From contig JAMYWO010000274.1 in the NCBI GenBank assembly GCA_024220525.1, forward strand, positions 7,258 through 45,554: 38,297 nucleotides of DNA, written 5' to 3'. Positions 24,179 through 36,274 of this stretch are shown here, one piece after another. How positions within the stretch are numbered: the stretch's first letter is position 1; each line of letters opens with the position of its first letter. Origin of the DNA: Cochliopodium minus (taxonomy: Eukaryota > Discosea > Himatismenida > Cochliopodiidae). The translations under genes and the position numbers were made by a program. Below the pieces are notes generated by a model. The model was not told the origin of the DNA. It did not search any database and saw nothing but the letters and a program-made list of their open reading frames with translations.

Positions 24179-26605
24179 ATGAAAAAGATTTTGCTTGCAT
24201 TGATTATTTTAATTTTTATTGGTTTATCTCACCAAAAAACCAAAATCAAGATGAACAGAATGCCATCTATGTTGTCCACAGAGCCATTGAAAAGACCTTT
24301 CCACAATAAATATGTATCTCCAACCAACACAAGGGTAGGATCATCGATCTTTATGAATGGGTAACAATTGTATAAATATTTGATTAAAAAGTTACAATTC
24401 TTATCTTTAGGGGATATATTAATATTGGAACATGTAATTTCTATTTCTTTTGATACTTTGATCTTTATTGATACAAAGAATATTCAACGATAAATTAAGA
24501 ATATTCAAAAGAATTTTATTATTCGATTAGAAAAAGCTTTTGAATTTTTTTTTTATAATTTTTTTTGCTTTTGAAAGATTATGCAACCATCCAAGTAGGA
24601 AATCCCGCCCAAAATTTCTCAGTATTGTAAAATATTAATATGTTTTTTTCTTTGTATATAATTCTTTAAAGGATTGATACAGGATCATCCAACATAGCGA
24701 TTCCTCAAAAAGGATGCCCAACATGTGGAGGTAACACAACCCATTTCTATGATCCATCCTTGTCCGCAACCTATCAACAATTCACTTGCAATTCTGATGC
24801 ATGTAACAAATGCTCCCCAACCAACTACTTCCAGGATCCTAAGAAATGCGTCTTTGCACAACCATTTTGCTCATTCAATAATACCAATCTCTGTGGGCAA
24901 GGGTATAAAAAAAAATTTATTTGAAATCAATCTTTCATAAATATACATTGAAAAGAATGATCATATTAATTGATCAAATAAAATTTTATTTATTATTTTT
25001 TTTTTTTTTTAAATAATGTATCATTATATTATAATCATTCAAAATTTAATCTTGTTCAAATCATTCCTTTTAATTTCTTTAACTTTTACACATTTTTTTT
25101 TTTAAAGAATCACTTATGGAGGAGCCACATCTGCTTTTACTGCCACCTTGGCTTATGAACAAGTTTGTAAGGTTTTTTTATTTTAAAGAAAGATCCTTTT
25201 ATCACTTGTTCTAAAAAGGCTTTGGAGGTTTGTGTGTTAAAAGACACAATTTCGGAATGATTAACAATGAGTATCCACCTGAGTCATTTGCACAACCACC
25301 AGGAATGATTGATGGAATTTTGGGTAATAAATTTTTTAAAGGAAATAAATAAATAAATAAATCATTTTTATTTATTTTTTATTGATATATATATATATAT
25401 TTTTTTTTTTAGTTTTCTTATTTTATTTTTTATTTTTTTTTATTTTTACTAAGGCCTTGCTTTTGAATTCAACGCTTGTAACCCAACCTGCACAACACCT
25501 ATTTTGAACGACTTATATAACAATCAACAACTTCCTTCCCAAGTATTTGGAGTGTGCCTTACAAAACGTAAATACAAATATAAGTTAATTTAATATTTAA
25601 ATATGATATATTTTAGTTTTTTTGGTTAACATATTTTTTCAACATAATTATTTTTTTTTATTTTTATTTTTTTATTTTTTATTTTTTTATCTTTTTTTTT
25701 TTAATTTTATTTTTTATTTAGAAAATGGAGGTTATTTGGATTTGGGATATGTGGACCAAACTAAAATTGATGGGCCAATTCAATACACTAAAATCACTCA
25801 TAACTCATGGTACAACATCGCTCTTTTAGACATTCAGGTCGGAGGAACTTCCATTGGCGTCCCTCCTCTTTTCTACCAAAAGACTAATGGTAAAAAAATT
25901 ATTTTTTTTTTTTGTTTTAAAAAATAAATTGAAAAAAAATTTATAAAAAATTTTAAATTTTAATATCAAAAAATAAAAAACTAAAAAAAATCTTTCATTA
26001 ACAAATTTTAATATTATATTATAATTACTAATTTTTTCAAGATGTGATTGGTACCTTCGTCGATACTGGGACCAGTGTCATTTTGAGTAAACTTTTTTTT
26101 TGTTTTTTATTTTTTATATTATTTTTTACTTTTTTTTTTTATTTTATTTGATTTTATTTTTTTAATGATTTTTTTTATATTTTTTAATATTAAAACTTTT
26201 TTATTTTTTTAGTTTTTTAGTTTTTCAATTTATATTTATTCACATTTATTTTTTTTATTTTTTATCTTATTTTTTACTTTTTTTTTAAATTTATTTTTTT
26301 TTGTATTTTTAATATCAAAACTTTTTTTTTCTCTTTGTTTTGTTTTTTTGTTTTATTATTTCCGTTCATTATTTTTTATTTTTTTTTTTTCCATTTTATT
26401 TAGCAAATGCTTATGCTTTCGCTGCTTTACAAACCACCTTCCAAACTTACTACAGCAACCTCCCAGGAGTAGGAGGTGCAGGACAACTCTTCAACTCATC
26501 CAACCCTTGCATCACTCCTCAACAAATGGGCGACTCTTTGTCCAGCTTCCCTCCTGTTTCTTTCGTATTCCCTGATGCAGACAATCCTTCTCAAACTTTT
26601 TCACT
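24179..26605 (+). CDS. Secreted pepsin-type aspartic protease (3' end in assembly gap)
   Basis: Family A1 endopeptidase, probably secreted or lysosomal. Ten exons in phase: 24179-24360, 24411-24433, 24578-24626, 24672-24902, 25108-25166, 25219-25323, 25454-25567, 25722-25889, 26042-26086, 26404-26605 (392 residues, then donor GTAAAA). A signal peptide (KKILLALIILIFIGL) and a propeptide-like stretch precede YATIQVGNPAQNFSVLIDTG. Both catalytic aspartates are present: LIDTGSSNIAIP (Asp87) and TFVDTGTSVIL (Asp318). A Cys-rich insert (CPTCGG, CNSDACNKCSP, CSFNNTNLC) comes before the flap region ITYGG; IDGILGLAF is also typical. The last visible exon ends at FPPVSFVFPDADNPSQTFSL, just short of the usual C-terminal beta strands, so about 50 or more residues are in the gap. 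A C-terminal membrane anchor cannot be judged. Confidence 0.9.
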
Positions 26606-26694
26606 GTAAAAGTTTTTCAATTTTGATTTTTTATTTTTTATTATATTTTATATATAATATTAATTTCATATTACTTGTTTATCATTCATTTTTT

Positions 26695-27270
26695 ATTTTT
26701 TTTTTTATTTTTTATTTTTTTATTTTTTATTTTTTTATTTTTTATTTTTTATTTTTTATTTTTTATTTTTTATTTCAAATTTTTTATTTCAAATTTTTTA
26801 TTTTTTATTTTTTATNNNNNNNNNNNNNNNNNNNNNNNNNNNNNNNNNNNNNNNNNNNNNNNNNNNNNNNNNNNNNNNNNNNNNNNNNNNNNNNNNNNNN
26901 NNNNNNNNNNNNNNNNNNNNNNNNNNNNNNNNNNNNNNNNNNNNNNNNNNNNNNNNNNNNNNNNNNNNNNNNNNNNNNNNNNNNNNNNNNNNNNNNNNNN
27001 NNNNNNNNNNNNNNNNNNNNNNNNNNNNNNNNNNNNNNNNNNNNNNNNNNNNNNNNNNNNNNNNNNNNNNNNNNNNNNNNNNNNNNNNNNNNNNNNNNNN
27101 NNNNNNNNNNNNNNNNNNNNNNNNNNNNNNNNNNNNNNNNNNNNNNNNNNNNNNNNNNNNNNNNNNNNNNNNNNNNNNNNNNNNNNNNNNNNNNNNNNNN
27201 NNAAAATAAAAAATAAAAAATAAAAAATAAAAAATAAAAAATAAAAAATAAAAAATAAAAAATAAAAAAT
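26695..27270. repeat. Heptamer arrays of opposite orientation flanking a 387-N gap
   Basis: The left side is (ATTTTTT)n up to 26815 and the right side is (AAAAAAT)n from 27203. Ns run from 26816 to 27202. The two genes at the sides converge, so each array is T-rich in the sense of its own gene. Confidence 0.95.
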
Positions 27271-27309
27271 AAATAAAATGATAAAATAAAAAATAATGTT
27301 GAAAGTTAC

Positions 27310-30300
27310 AGTTGAACAGAGAATTTGGTTGGCTACTGCTACACCAGGCTGAATATACAAAAATTTTACAATTTCTTCTTCCAAAGATTGTTGGGAGATG
27401 ACAGGAATATATTGGTTGACAGGAACCCATGATTCGTTTCTCCAGAATGGTTTGAATCTCTTGACTCTTTGGTACTTAGCAGCTCTCCAGTTATAACTAG
27501 GAACCTTATAAAAAAATTAATGAATTTTCAAAATTAATTTAAAATAATTTGAAAAAAATTAAAATAATTTTAAGAAAAAATAAAAAATAAGAAACAAAAA
27601 AGAAAAAACAAAATTTAAAAAAAAATAAAAAAATAAAAAATAAAATAAATAAATAATTAAATAAAATGAACAGAATTAAAGAAAAAGAAAAACCAAAAAT
27701 AAAAAATAAAATGAAAATTGAAAAATTAAAAAAAAAAGAAATAAAAAATAAAAACAAAAATAAAATAGAATGTAAAATAAAAATTGTAAAAATATTTTAC
27801 ACTCTTCCCCCCACAAGTTGCACATTCAGTTTGAGTCTTGTTTGTCAAAAGGTCAATGGAACCAACTGTACCATCGACTTTGTAAGGGCAGAATTGAGAC
27901 AAAGGCTCCTTACATCTGGTCCCTCTTCCTTGGCAATCTGCTTTGGTGTAGATTTGAGTCAACCAGATGCCGCCCCCGGAGATACAATCCGCTTCTGACC
28001 CTGCGTTAGCAACTCTGGCGCAACCATTGCTTGTCCATGTATCCAATTCGAAGACTAAGTAAAAAATAAAATAATGATAAAAATAAATAAATTGTAAAAT
28101 CTGAAACACAAAAAATTAATAAAACAAAACAAAAAATGTATAAAGTCTAATTTTTTTGAAGTTTCAAAAAAAAAATTATAAAAAGTAATAAAAATAAATT
28201 GATTATAAAAATAAATTCGTAAAAATGATAGATCATCATAAAATTTCCACTGTTGAGATATAAAATTGATCAAAAATTATGTAGCACAGAGAAAACTCTG
28301 AAATAAATTAAAATTAATTTTAAATCACAAAACATAAAATTAATTTTAAATTAAAAAAAAACAAAAAAAAATGTTACTAAAGTTTGGAATGTTGGGATCT
28401 ACATATACTCTTTCACCATGATTTAGGCGAGATTGGATGAGAGTTCTTGGGTTGAACTTTCCGTTTTGGTGATGTGGGAGCTGCTTGATGTACTGCTTGG
28501 CGGTGCTGTTCATCAAGCCATCGAGTTCAAGTCCGTAAGGAGAACTTCCCTCGTCTCTGTTTTTCTTGTACAAGTCCCAAATACAAATTGGACAATTAAA
28601 ATTATCAATGTAAGATGTTTGATAATAGCAAACTCCAAGTTGAAAACTTTTTAAAAAATAAGTTTGAAAAAACAAAAAATAACGTCAAAATTAATTTTTA
28701 ATAAGAAACATCATAATGAGAAAAATTAAAAATTAAATTATTTTATCAATAAAGTAAAACATAATTTAATAAATATTTTAAATAATACAGTAAAAAAAGT
28801 GTCTGAAATTAAATTTTTTACGTGTCATAACAGTAACCATTTCCTTCTTCTGCACAGACCTCCCCTGGTAGATCAAGTGGCAACTGGTCATAATTGAGAC
28901 CACAACTAAAAAGAGAAAAAAAAAGTTATAAGATCAAAAAAAAAAAAAAAACTTCTTTAAGTGATATTCCAAAATCAAATATATTTAAAATTAATTCTTG
29001 TAGATTTGGGCAAGTTTATCTATATTTAAGAAAATTTTTACTATAAAACGTCCATCGCTTTGTTTGGGCAAACAGTAGAATCAAATCCTTGGCAAGCAAG
29101 ACAAGTCTCTTGGTCCAAACCAAAACAAGTCTCAACACTGTTAAAATTTTGTCAAAAAAAAATTATTTTTCAATTTTAGTGATAAACAAAAAAAATGTAC
29201 GTCAAATTGCGAGCAAGGCATTCTTCTTTTTCGTACGGAAATATGCAAACCAAATCGAATCTCTCCCACCATCCACCAGCAGTTGTACAATTGTATTGGT
29301 CATTGATAGATGAGTTATAGCAAGCATATTGATCATTGTAAAGATCTTGTTTTAAAAAAGTGATAAAAAAAAATTTATTTAAAACTATATAAAATCGAAC
29401 AAAAAAAAAAGTTAAAATTTTACTTGGTGTGCAAGAAATGTTGGCTCCGACACAAGTGTTGAATTCGCAAGTTCCGTTGACCAATGTGTTGTTTACAAGG
29501 CAAACAGTCAATGACTCACAATCAGCTTGGTTGGTGATATTAAGTACAGATCTGTCAGGCTCGATCCTTCAAAAAGTTTTAAAAAATTAGTTTGAAATAT
29601 GAAAAAGATTTAACCATTTCTTTCCGTGGACCCACAATCCTTGTTGGTTCGGACTGTAGTAAGTACATACCTAAATAAAAAAAAAATTATTAATTTTTGG
29701 TAATAAATAAAATGTTATAAAATTTTAAAATTGTCACAAAAAAAATTTAAATAATTGAAAATTCTAGTTCTAAACAAAAAGACTCTTACATATGAACCCT
29801 GGAGTAAACTGACACAATCTTTCAAAATAGGGTCCCAATATTTATAAGCTTCATCAACATTAGGGTCGAAGATACATTCACTTTCGTTTCTTCCCACAGA
29901 ACAATAACCTTTCATAAAAATTAGTTTTTTTAAAAAAAATAATAAAAAAAAATAAAAAAAAACTACCAGTAAGACACATTGTGTTGTTGGGATCTCCTGT
30001 TCCACAATAGCATCCAGCCTGGTCGTACTGTGGCACAATGCACGCATGTAACGCGGCATTCCAAACAAAGTTGTCGTATGTGTAACCAGTAATGGTGTTA
30101 CAATCTAGAAAAAAAAATTTAAAAAAATTAAAATTCAAAAAACAAAAAACTTGTAAAAAAAATATTGGTTTACCCACGTATGTTTTAAATTTTGGGTCGT
30201 TAATTTTACAATAACCCCCGATAGGTAATTTCAAACAGACATTGGAATCATCACAAATTTCACAGACACCAAAGTTGTTGGGAGCAGGACAATCGCTCTT

Positions 30301-32720
30301 TAAAGTCTGATTGTAATTCAAGTTGGGTGAGTCAGATTTACAGTACCCGATTTGTGTACATGTTTGTTCGGTATCGTTGGTTGCAGAGCCAGAAGGTGTG
30401 ACACATTGGGGTTTGAGAGTTCTGTTGTAAAAAGATTGCAAAAATTCTTCGTGAGTGACTGTAGTGATACCCTATTTAAAAAAAAAAAAGTTATTTTGCC
30501 TCATTTTTTAAAGATATTTTTATTGTTTTAATATTTTGTTGTTTATATTTTTTATTGTATTCTTTTTTTTACCCATGATGCTCTTGCGATACTTTCAATT
30601 GATGATGGAATGGAACTGTTGAAACATGTGAGAAGGTAACTTTGTTGTTCTTCAATCGTACATGGATTACAAAAATCATTATCATTACTTTAACATTCCA
30701 AAAGAAAATCAGATCAAAAAAATTTTTGAGAATTAAATATGCAAAAAATCAATTTTAATATCTCATATACATAATATATTGATAAGTTATCTTTTATCTT
30801 TTTTTGATTAATGATCTAATTATCGATCATTATATTTTATTGTGGATTTTTAAATTTAATTTTACCAAGTAGAACATGGGCAATCAGTGTCTTCGTGGCA
30901 ATCACGGGTGCTCAACATAGAAAAACAAGAAAACAATGCATCATATTGATTATTGATCAATCTTTTGCTGGCATATTGATCCAAAGTAGAAGAACATCCT
31001 AAATGAAATTGATATCAATCCAGATAATAAAAACTAATGTCTTACCTGATATTGGATTTGTGGTTGCATTTCTGAGAATCAAATAATTTTGCATCACGCT
31101 CTCACTGGTGGTTACAGAATTACATCCCTCAGTGGAGGAGGCTGAGATGTTCTGATAGTTGGTGTAAGTGGTGGAGATAGGTCTGGAAACACAACATTGC
31201 ATGGCCTGGGAAAAAAACAAAGGATTGCAACCTTGATTTAATAAATAAATGAATAAATAAATAAAATATCAAAAATATTAAATTATTAATTTATTAATTT
31301 ATTATATAATTAAATTGTATCGGAGGAGATTCAATAAATTAAATATCAAACTTCCTCAATTTAATAATATATGAACTCATATAATTTTTATTTAAATTCT
31401 TACATGGATCTTTAGTCCACTCATCTGTTGCTGGAGATGCAACACATTGAGGAGAACTGTAAGTGATGGATTGAGATGAAGAGATGAGACGACTGTCCAT
31501 GTAAGAAATGCAATTCTGAATTTCATCAGAGAGCAAAAACCATGCGGAGAACCACAAACTATCCGTCAATTCAATGAAATTGGTGGCAGCTGTGAATGAA
31601 TAAGTTGGATTTAAGAATTAAATCAAAATAAATTTATTTTTATTTTTCTTTACTAGCTATGGTGGAGGATATTGTTTGGATAGTTTTTTTGGCATTCAAA
31701 ATGAGGGCTGCATTACATGATGTATTCAAAGATTTTTTAGAAGGTGTAATATTCTCTATTCCTGTGATTGTCTAATCAAACAATAAATTTGGTTAAAGTA
31801 AATTTTGTATTTTTTTTTTTTACATTGTTGCTTGAATCAACAAGCCTCAATCCTGTTGCACTTTTTGTGGAATTCATAGAAAATCTGCATGTTGAATAAT
31901 CATTTGGTCTGAGGCCATAATTATATAAAATACCACCCTTGGTGAATCTACTCATCACAATGACGGTCAATTTGTTTTCTACTAATTGAACCTTTGTTTC
32001 ATTCACCCATCTTTTTTTGGGTAAGAAAAGCGTGGTTATGAAATTTCCACTCAAAGAGTTATGAAGAAATATTTCTTACCCTAATTCTATTGAAAATGAT
32101 TTCACTGGATCTGATGTAGGAGGAAAAGGAAATATAAAATCCAGATTTGTGCCACCTTGTAATTAATTTTTTCGATTTGAGAAGTTACAAAATAAAATAT
32201 ATATTTTTTTTTTGAAAGTAAGTGAAAAAACAGATGCTTACCATATCCGATCTGATAGGATACAATCCATTTTTGTGTAGGCATAGGTCCAACATAAACC
32301 CCATTGGGGCATGACATCTGAAAGAGACCTGCTATATTCAATAATCCCTGTGGCATCAAAGGACACTTTGCACTTGATTTGCCCATACATATTGGCAAGG
32401 ATCCATTCACATAGGTTGTATTTAATGGATCCCATGTGAAATTATATGATGTAAAAGGTGTTAATGCTGCACCATTATCCAAATACAATTTTTGATCGAA
32501 ATATATATCAAATATAACGAAATCTATTTCCTCTCCAACCCCCAATACAGAATCTTTATTTCTATAATCTATTTTCTGAACAACCAATCCTGGGAATAAA
32601 AATTATAAAATAAAAAATTTAAATATTTTTAGAATTCAGTATTTGAGATATGATCGGCTATTTATTACCATTTCCCAATGTTAGAAAAAGAATCAATAAT
32701 ATTGAAAGATAAGGTCTCAT
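27310..32720 (-). CDS. Large Cys-rich secreted or surface protein (3' end in gap)
   Basis: Twenty exons join in phase from the ATG at 32720 to a GTAACT donor at 27309, giving exactly 1,079 codons. Exons run from 32720-32669 and 32589-32242 down to 28054-27801 and 27504-27310. It starts with a signal peptide (MRPYLSILLILFLTLG). Residues about 18-330 are beta-rich with few cysteines (FTWDPLNTTYVNGSLP, FIFPFPPTSDP). The rest has many cysteines in pairs (CHEDTDCPCS, CNPCTIEE, CEICDDSNVC, CYCGTGDP, CLACQGF, CATCGG) and many N-glycosylation sequons. I recognise no named domain; the spacing hints at EGF/PSI-type modules without matching them. No membrane segment is seen before the gap. An extracellular adhesion or receptor ectodomain is likely. 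Confidence 0.75.
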
Positions 32721-32867
32721 TATTTGATTTTTTTTAAATTTTAATTATATGAATATAGAAATAATTCATTTTTCTCAAATATTCAACTGAAACAAAAATA
32801 TTCAATATTTGATATAATCATTCAATCTCTCAAGATATTTTAGTTTAAATTTCATATAGTTTAACCA
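32721..32867. other. Compact divergent promoter region
   Basis: 147 bp between the starts of the Cys-rich gene (minus) and the ankyrin gene (plus). AT-rich; no specific element is distinguishable. Confidence 0.5.
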
Positions 32868-35687
32868 ATGATTCAAAATAAAAATAAAAATCAAGAGCGA
32901 ATAATGCAGAATACAAAAGAGGTAAGAAACAAATTAGAATCATTTTGCATGTAAATATTTATTTCTCAAAGTTAATTGATTTATTAAAAAAAGGGTATAG
33001 AAAACCTTCACTCAAAGAAATAAAAGAACTATTAAACAATAATGCTTCTCCCAATGCATTTGATAATGAAAATAATTGGAATTCAATTATTTATCTATGC
33101 AGAAAATCTTATACTGAAAGTGTGGTTGATATAATAGAGATATTGGTGGAATATAAAGCAGATATCTCATCTTCAAATGGTCTACATTACGCAGCATACA
33201 ATAAAAAATTTGCGTTGTCAGAATTGAAATTCTTGATAGAGAACAAAGGAGATGTGAATGAGAAGAATATAAAAACCAAGAGGACTCCATTCCATTATCT
33301 TTGTATGAATAAATCAATGGATGATAAGAAATTTAGATTATTTGTGGAGAATGGAGGATTATAACATATTGGATAAATACAAAGATAGTCCAATAAAACT
33401 CGCATGTAATATATTAAAGATGAATATCCCATCAAGTATCATGAAAATATTAGAATCCAATATGGGAATGATATCATATGTGAATGCAACATTGAGGAAA
33501 ACAAAGAAAACAATCATATTCAATTTAATAAGCAATCCAAATATCACTTTGAAATTGATAAAGAGTTTATGTGATCACAAAGCGCATTGGAACCATGAAG
33601 ATGTCAATTCTGAGACTGCGTTTCATTATGCCACCAGGAATGATAGGATCACTGCAGGGATGTACGAGCTGATGTTACAATATGGAGCAGATCCCAATCA
33701 TAAAGCACATAAAAAGGAAAATAAAACTCCATTTACCAGCATATGTCAAAAAAAAAATGTCTCCTTAGACATCCTTGAAATAGTAAAGTTTTTTTTATTT
33801 TATTTTCATTCATAATCATATTTTTGACAATCTTATCTTCAAAATATTTTCAAATCATCCTGATTGGATCAAAAATGCGAATATTTTTTTATCAAAATTT
33901 GAAACATGAAAATTTGGACCTTGTCCAAAATTTGCAACTTCTACCAGATTTTTTATTATAACCTTTTTTTTTTTCGCGTTTAGTTTCTTGAATACAAGGC
34001 AGACATTAACCTCAAACAAAGAAAAGAAAAAACACCCTTTCATTACTTGATGAGAAATAAAAAACTGGATCTACACATGATCAAGGTTTTAAATATTTTT
34101 TTTGTTAAAATTTTTTTTTAATTTTTTCAATTTTAAATTTTTTTTATATTTTTTTTTTTATTTATATTTTTTTTTTATTTATATTTTTTAATTAATAAAT
34201 TCAAAAGTTGTTTGTTGAGAAAAAAGGAGACATGAACTCAACCGAGAGAACCTACAAAATGACACCATTTTTGAGCTTCATGAGAAATTCGCCCATTAAT
34301 TTGGACTCGTTAAGATATTTAGTGCAATCGAAAAGTAAAAAAGAAAAAAATTTTTTAGTAAAAAAAACTATTTCTCTATCAATTTTGAAAATATTTTTTT
34401 TTCCATTATTTCCAATTTGTTTTATTATTTTTATTTTTTTATTTTTATATTCATTTTATTATTTTTTTTATTTTTATTTAGATCTTTCTTTTTTTAATTT
34501 TATTCCACTTATTTTTAATTTTTTTTTATAATTTTTTTTATTTTATTATTTTTATATTTATTATTTATTATTTTATTTTTTATTGCATAGATTTTATTCT
34601 TCATTTTTTAAAATAATCATTTTTTTTTAAAAACAATCATTTTTTAAAAGGCAACATAGAACAAAGAGACACAACCAACCGCAACGCCCTATATTTCTTA
34701 ATAAAACACAAAAAAGTGGATAATAAAGCGCTCCAGTTTTTACTAGAATCCAAATGTGATCCCGATGGACAAGTAGATGAACAAGGTTTTAAGAAAAGTC
34801 CCTTTTTTGTTTATTTCAATAAGACTTCCCCTCTCAAACAAAACATCGAAACTTTTTTACCTTTCGTTAATTTTAACACTGTTTTTCCCTATTTGGGTTA
34901 TACTTCTTTCTTCTTTGTTTGTGAATCTACTCATAAAATAATTGTCGATTTAATTGTATTTTTTTTTTTCAAATTTTTAATTGATATTCTTCAAAAAAAA
35001 TTTTCATTTTATTTATTTATTAATTTTTTTTATTTTTATCTTTTTTATTTTTTATTTTTCATTTTTTTCTTTTTTTGTTGTTCAATTAATTCAATCTTTC
35101 ATATCTTATTCTATAGCCAGAAATTCTAAAACTAAAAGCAGATCCCAACATATTTACAAACAAAAAGTTGACACCCCTTCATTTATTGTCCAAAAACAAT
35201 CACTTGACATTCCCTGTTCTCAAAAATTTTTTGGAACAAAAGATAACCACCATTGAAATGAAAAGCCTTCAGGACGGAACAACTCCTTTCTCAAATTTAT
35301 TTTTGAGAAATTTCCGCCTCATCAAAACTGACGTATTGGTATCTTTCCTATTTCATTGTGCTCAACCAATTAACGTACAAATTTATTTTTTATTTTTTTG
35401 TTTTTTTTTAAAACTATTTTTTTTTTAAGAGTTGTTGGGAGGTGATTGAAAAAAATCGTTTTACAAACTCCAACACATCCAACATTGAAAATATTTTAAA
35501 GAGCCACAAAAGAGGCCGCTTGTACAACAAGAACACCCATCCTTATTTCCCAAACTATGTTAAGAAAACTGTTGAGCTTGTGATGCTGTGCAACAAAACA
35601 CTGGGGGAGATAAGGATCCCCACTTTCGTTCTCATTGAAATTTTTCAATTTTTTGTGCATCAAATTGTTTTGAGTTTTAAAAATTAG
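32868..35687 (+). CDS. Ankyrin-repeat protein with one frame break
   Basis: Seven exons: 32868-32921, 32972-33782, 33984-34085, 34208-34334, 34651-34955, 35117-35374, 35430-35687 (about 640 residues). At least eight divergent ankyrin repeats are visible, for example NNNASPNAFDNENNW, ENKGDVNEKNIKTKRTPFHY, LQYGADPNHKAHKKENKTPF, LEYKADINLKQRKEKTPFHY, KADPNIFTNKKLTPLHLL. The C-terminal block NTHPYFPNYVKKTVELVML then IPTFVLIEIFQFF resembles the tail that follows ankyrin arrays in other amoeboid protists, possibly F-box/SOCS-like. In exon 2 the frame changes near 33352: VENGG ends at TAA in one frame, and DYNILDKYKDSPIKLAC continues the repeat in the next; the exon is one nucleotide off a multiple of three. 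No GT-AG intron explains it. Partner-binding role inferred. Confidence 0.8.
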
Positions 35688-36116
35688 TTCTTTGAACATT
35701 TTGGGTTTAAATAAAAGATATTCGAGTAATATTTTAATGTGAAAATTAAAGCTTTGTGTTAGAAATAGTGAGAAAACATTGCCATGCCAATTATGTTGTG
35801 GAAAATGGCTTTATCAACGAAAATTTTGTCCTTTTTCAGTCTGTATTGAACGAGAAACAACGTAAAAACAATTTTTTGCCAATCAGTAGTTAATTGGCTG
35901 TACCTATCTTTTGACCATTTTGATATGATCTGGGAAAAAAATTAACAAAATCCTTTTTTTAAAATTAAATCGGTTAAATAAAAGTTACAATTGACATTTC
36001 TTGATCGCTTTAGTGAATTAATTTAAAAAGTATAAAATTTTGTGAAAATATCTTTATTACCTATAAACGCAAACTGCAGGAGAAAGTCCAAGAGGGACAC
36101 CTAATTTGTTTTATTT
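35688..36116. other. Region between ankyrin gene and membrane-protein gene; possible minus-strand exons
   Basis: On the minus strand, 36100-36061 is a possible 40-nt exon (after TTAG, before GTAATA) in phase with the exon at 36275. From 35929 there is a long open frame to a TAA at 35759, beginning IISKWSKDRYSQL and ending GMAMFSHYF. The splice phases of these two do not agree, and the plus strand at 35760-35890 is also open, so the assignment is weak. They may be the C-terminus of the gene at the right. Confidence 0.35.
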
Positions 36117-36250
36117 TTTTTATTTTTTATTTTTTATTTTTTATTTTTTATTTTTTATTTTTTATTTTTTATTTTTTATTTTTTANAAAAAATAAAAAAT
36201 AAAAAATAAAAAATAAAAAATAAAAAATAAAAAATAAAAAATAAAAAATA
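36117..36250. repeat. Head-to-head (ATTTTTT)n and (AAAAAAT)n with a single N at 36186
   Basis: A T-rich array switches to its reverse complement at one ambiguous base. It is either a perfect inverted repeat or an assembly join. Confidence 0.9.
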
Positions 36251-36274
36251 GAAAATAGAAAATTAAAAATATAC

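Noticed and set aside
26476-27430. Open frames across the second gap on both strands
   Set aside because: They consist of Ns and heptamer repeats; the real exons on either side use other frames.
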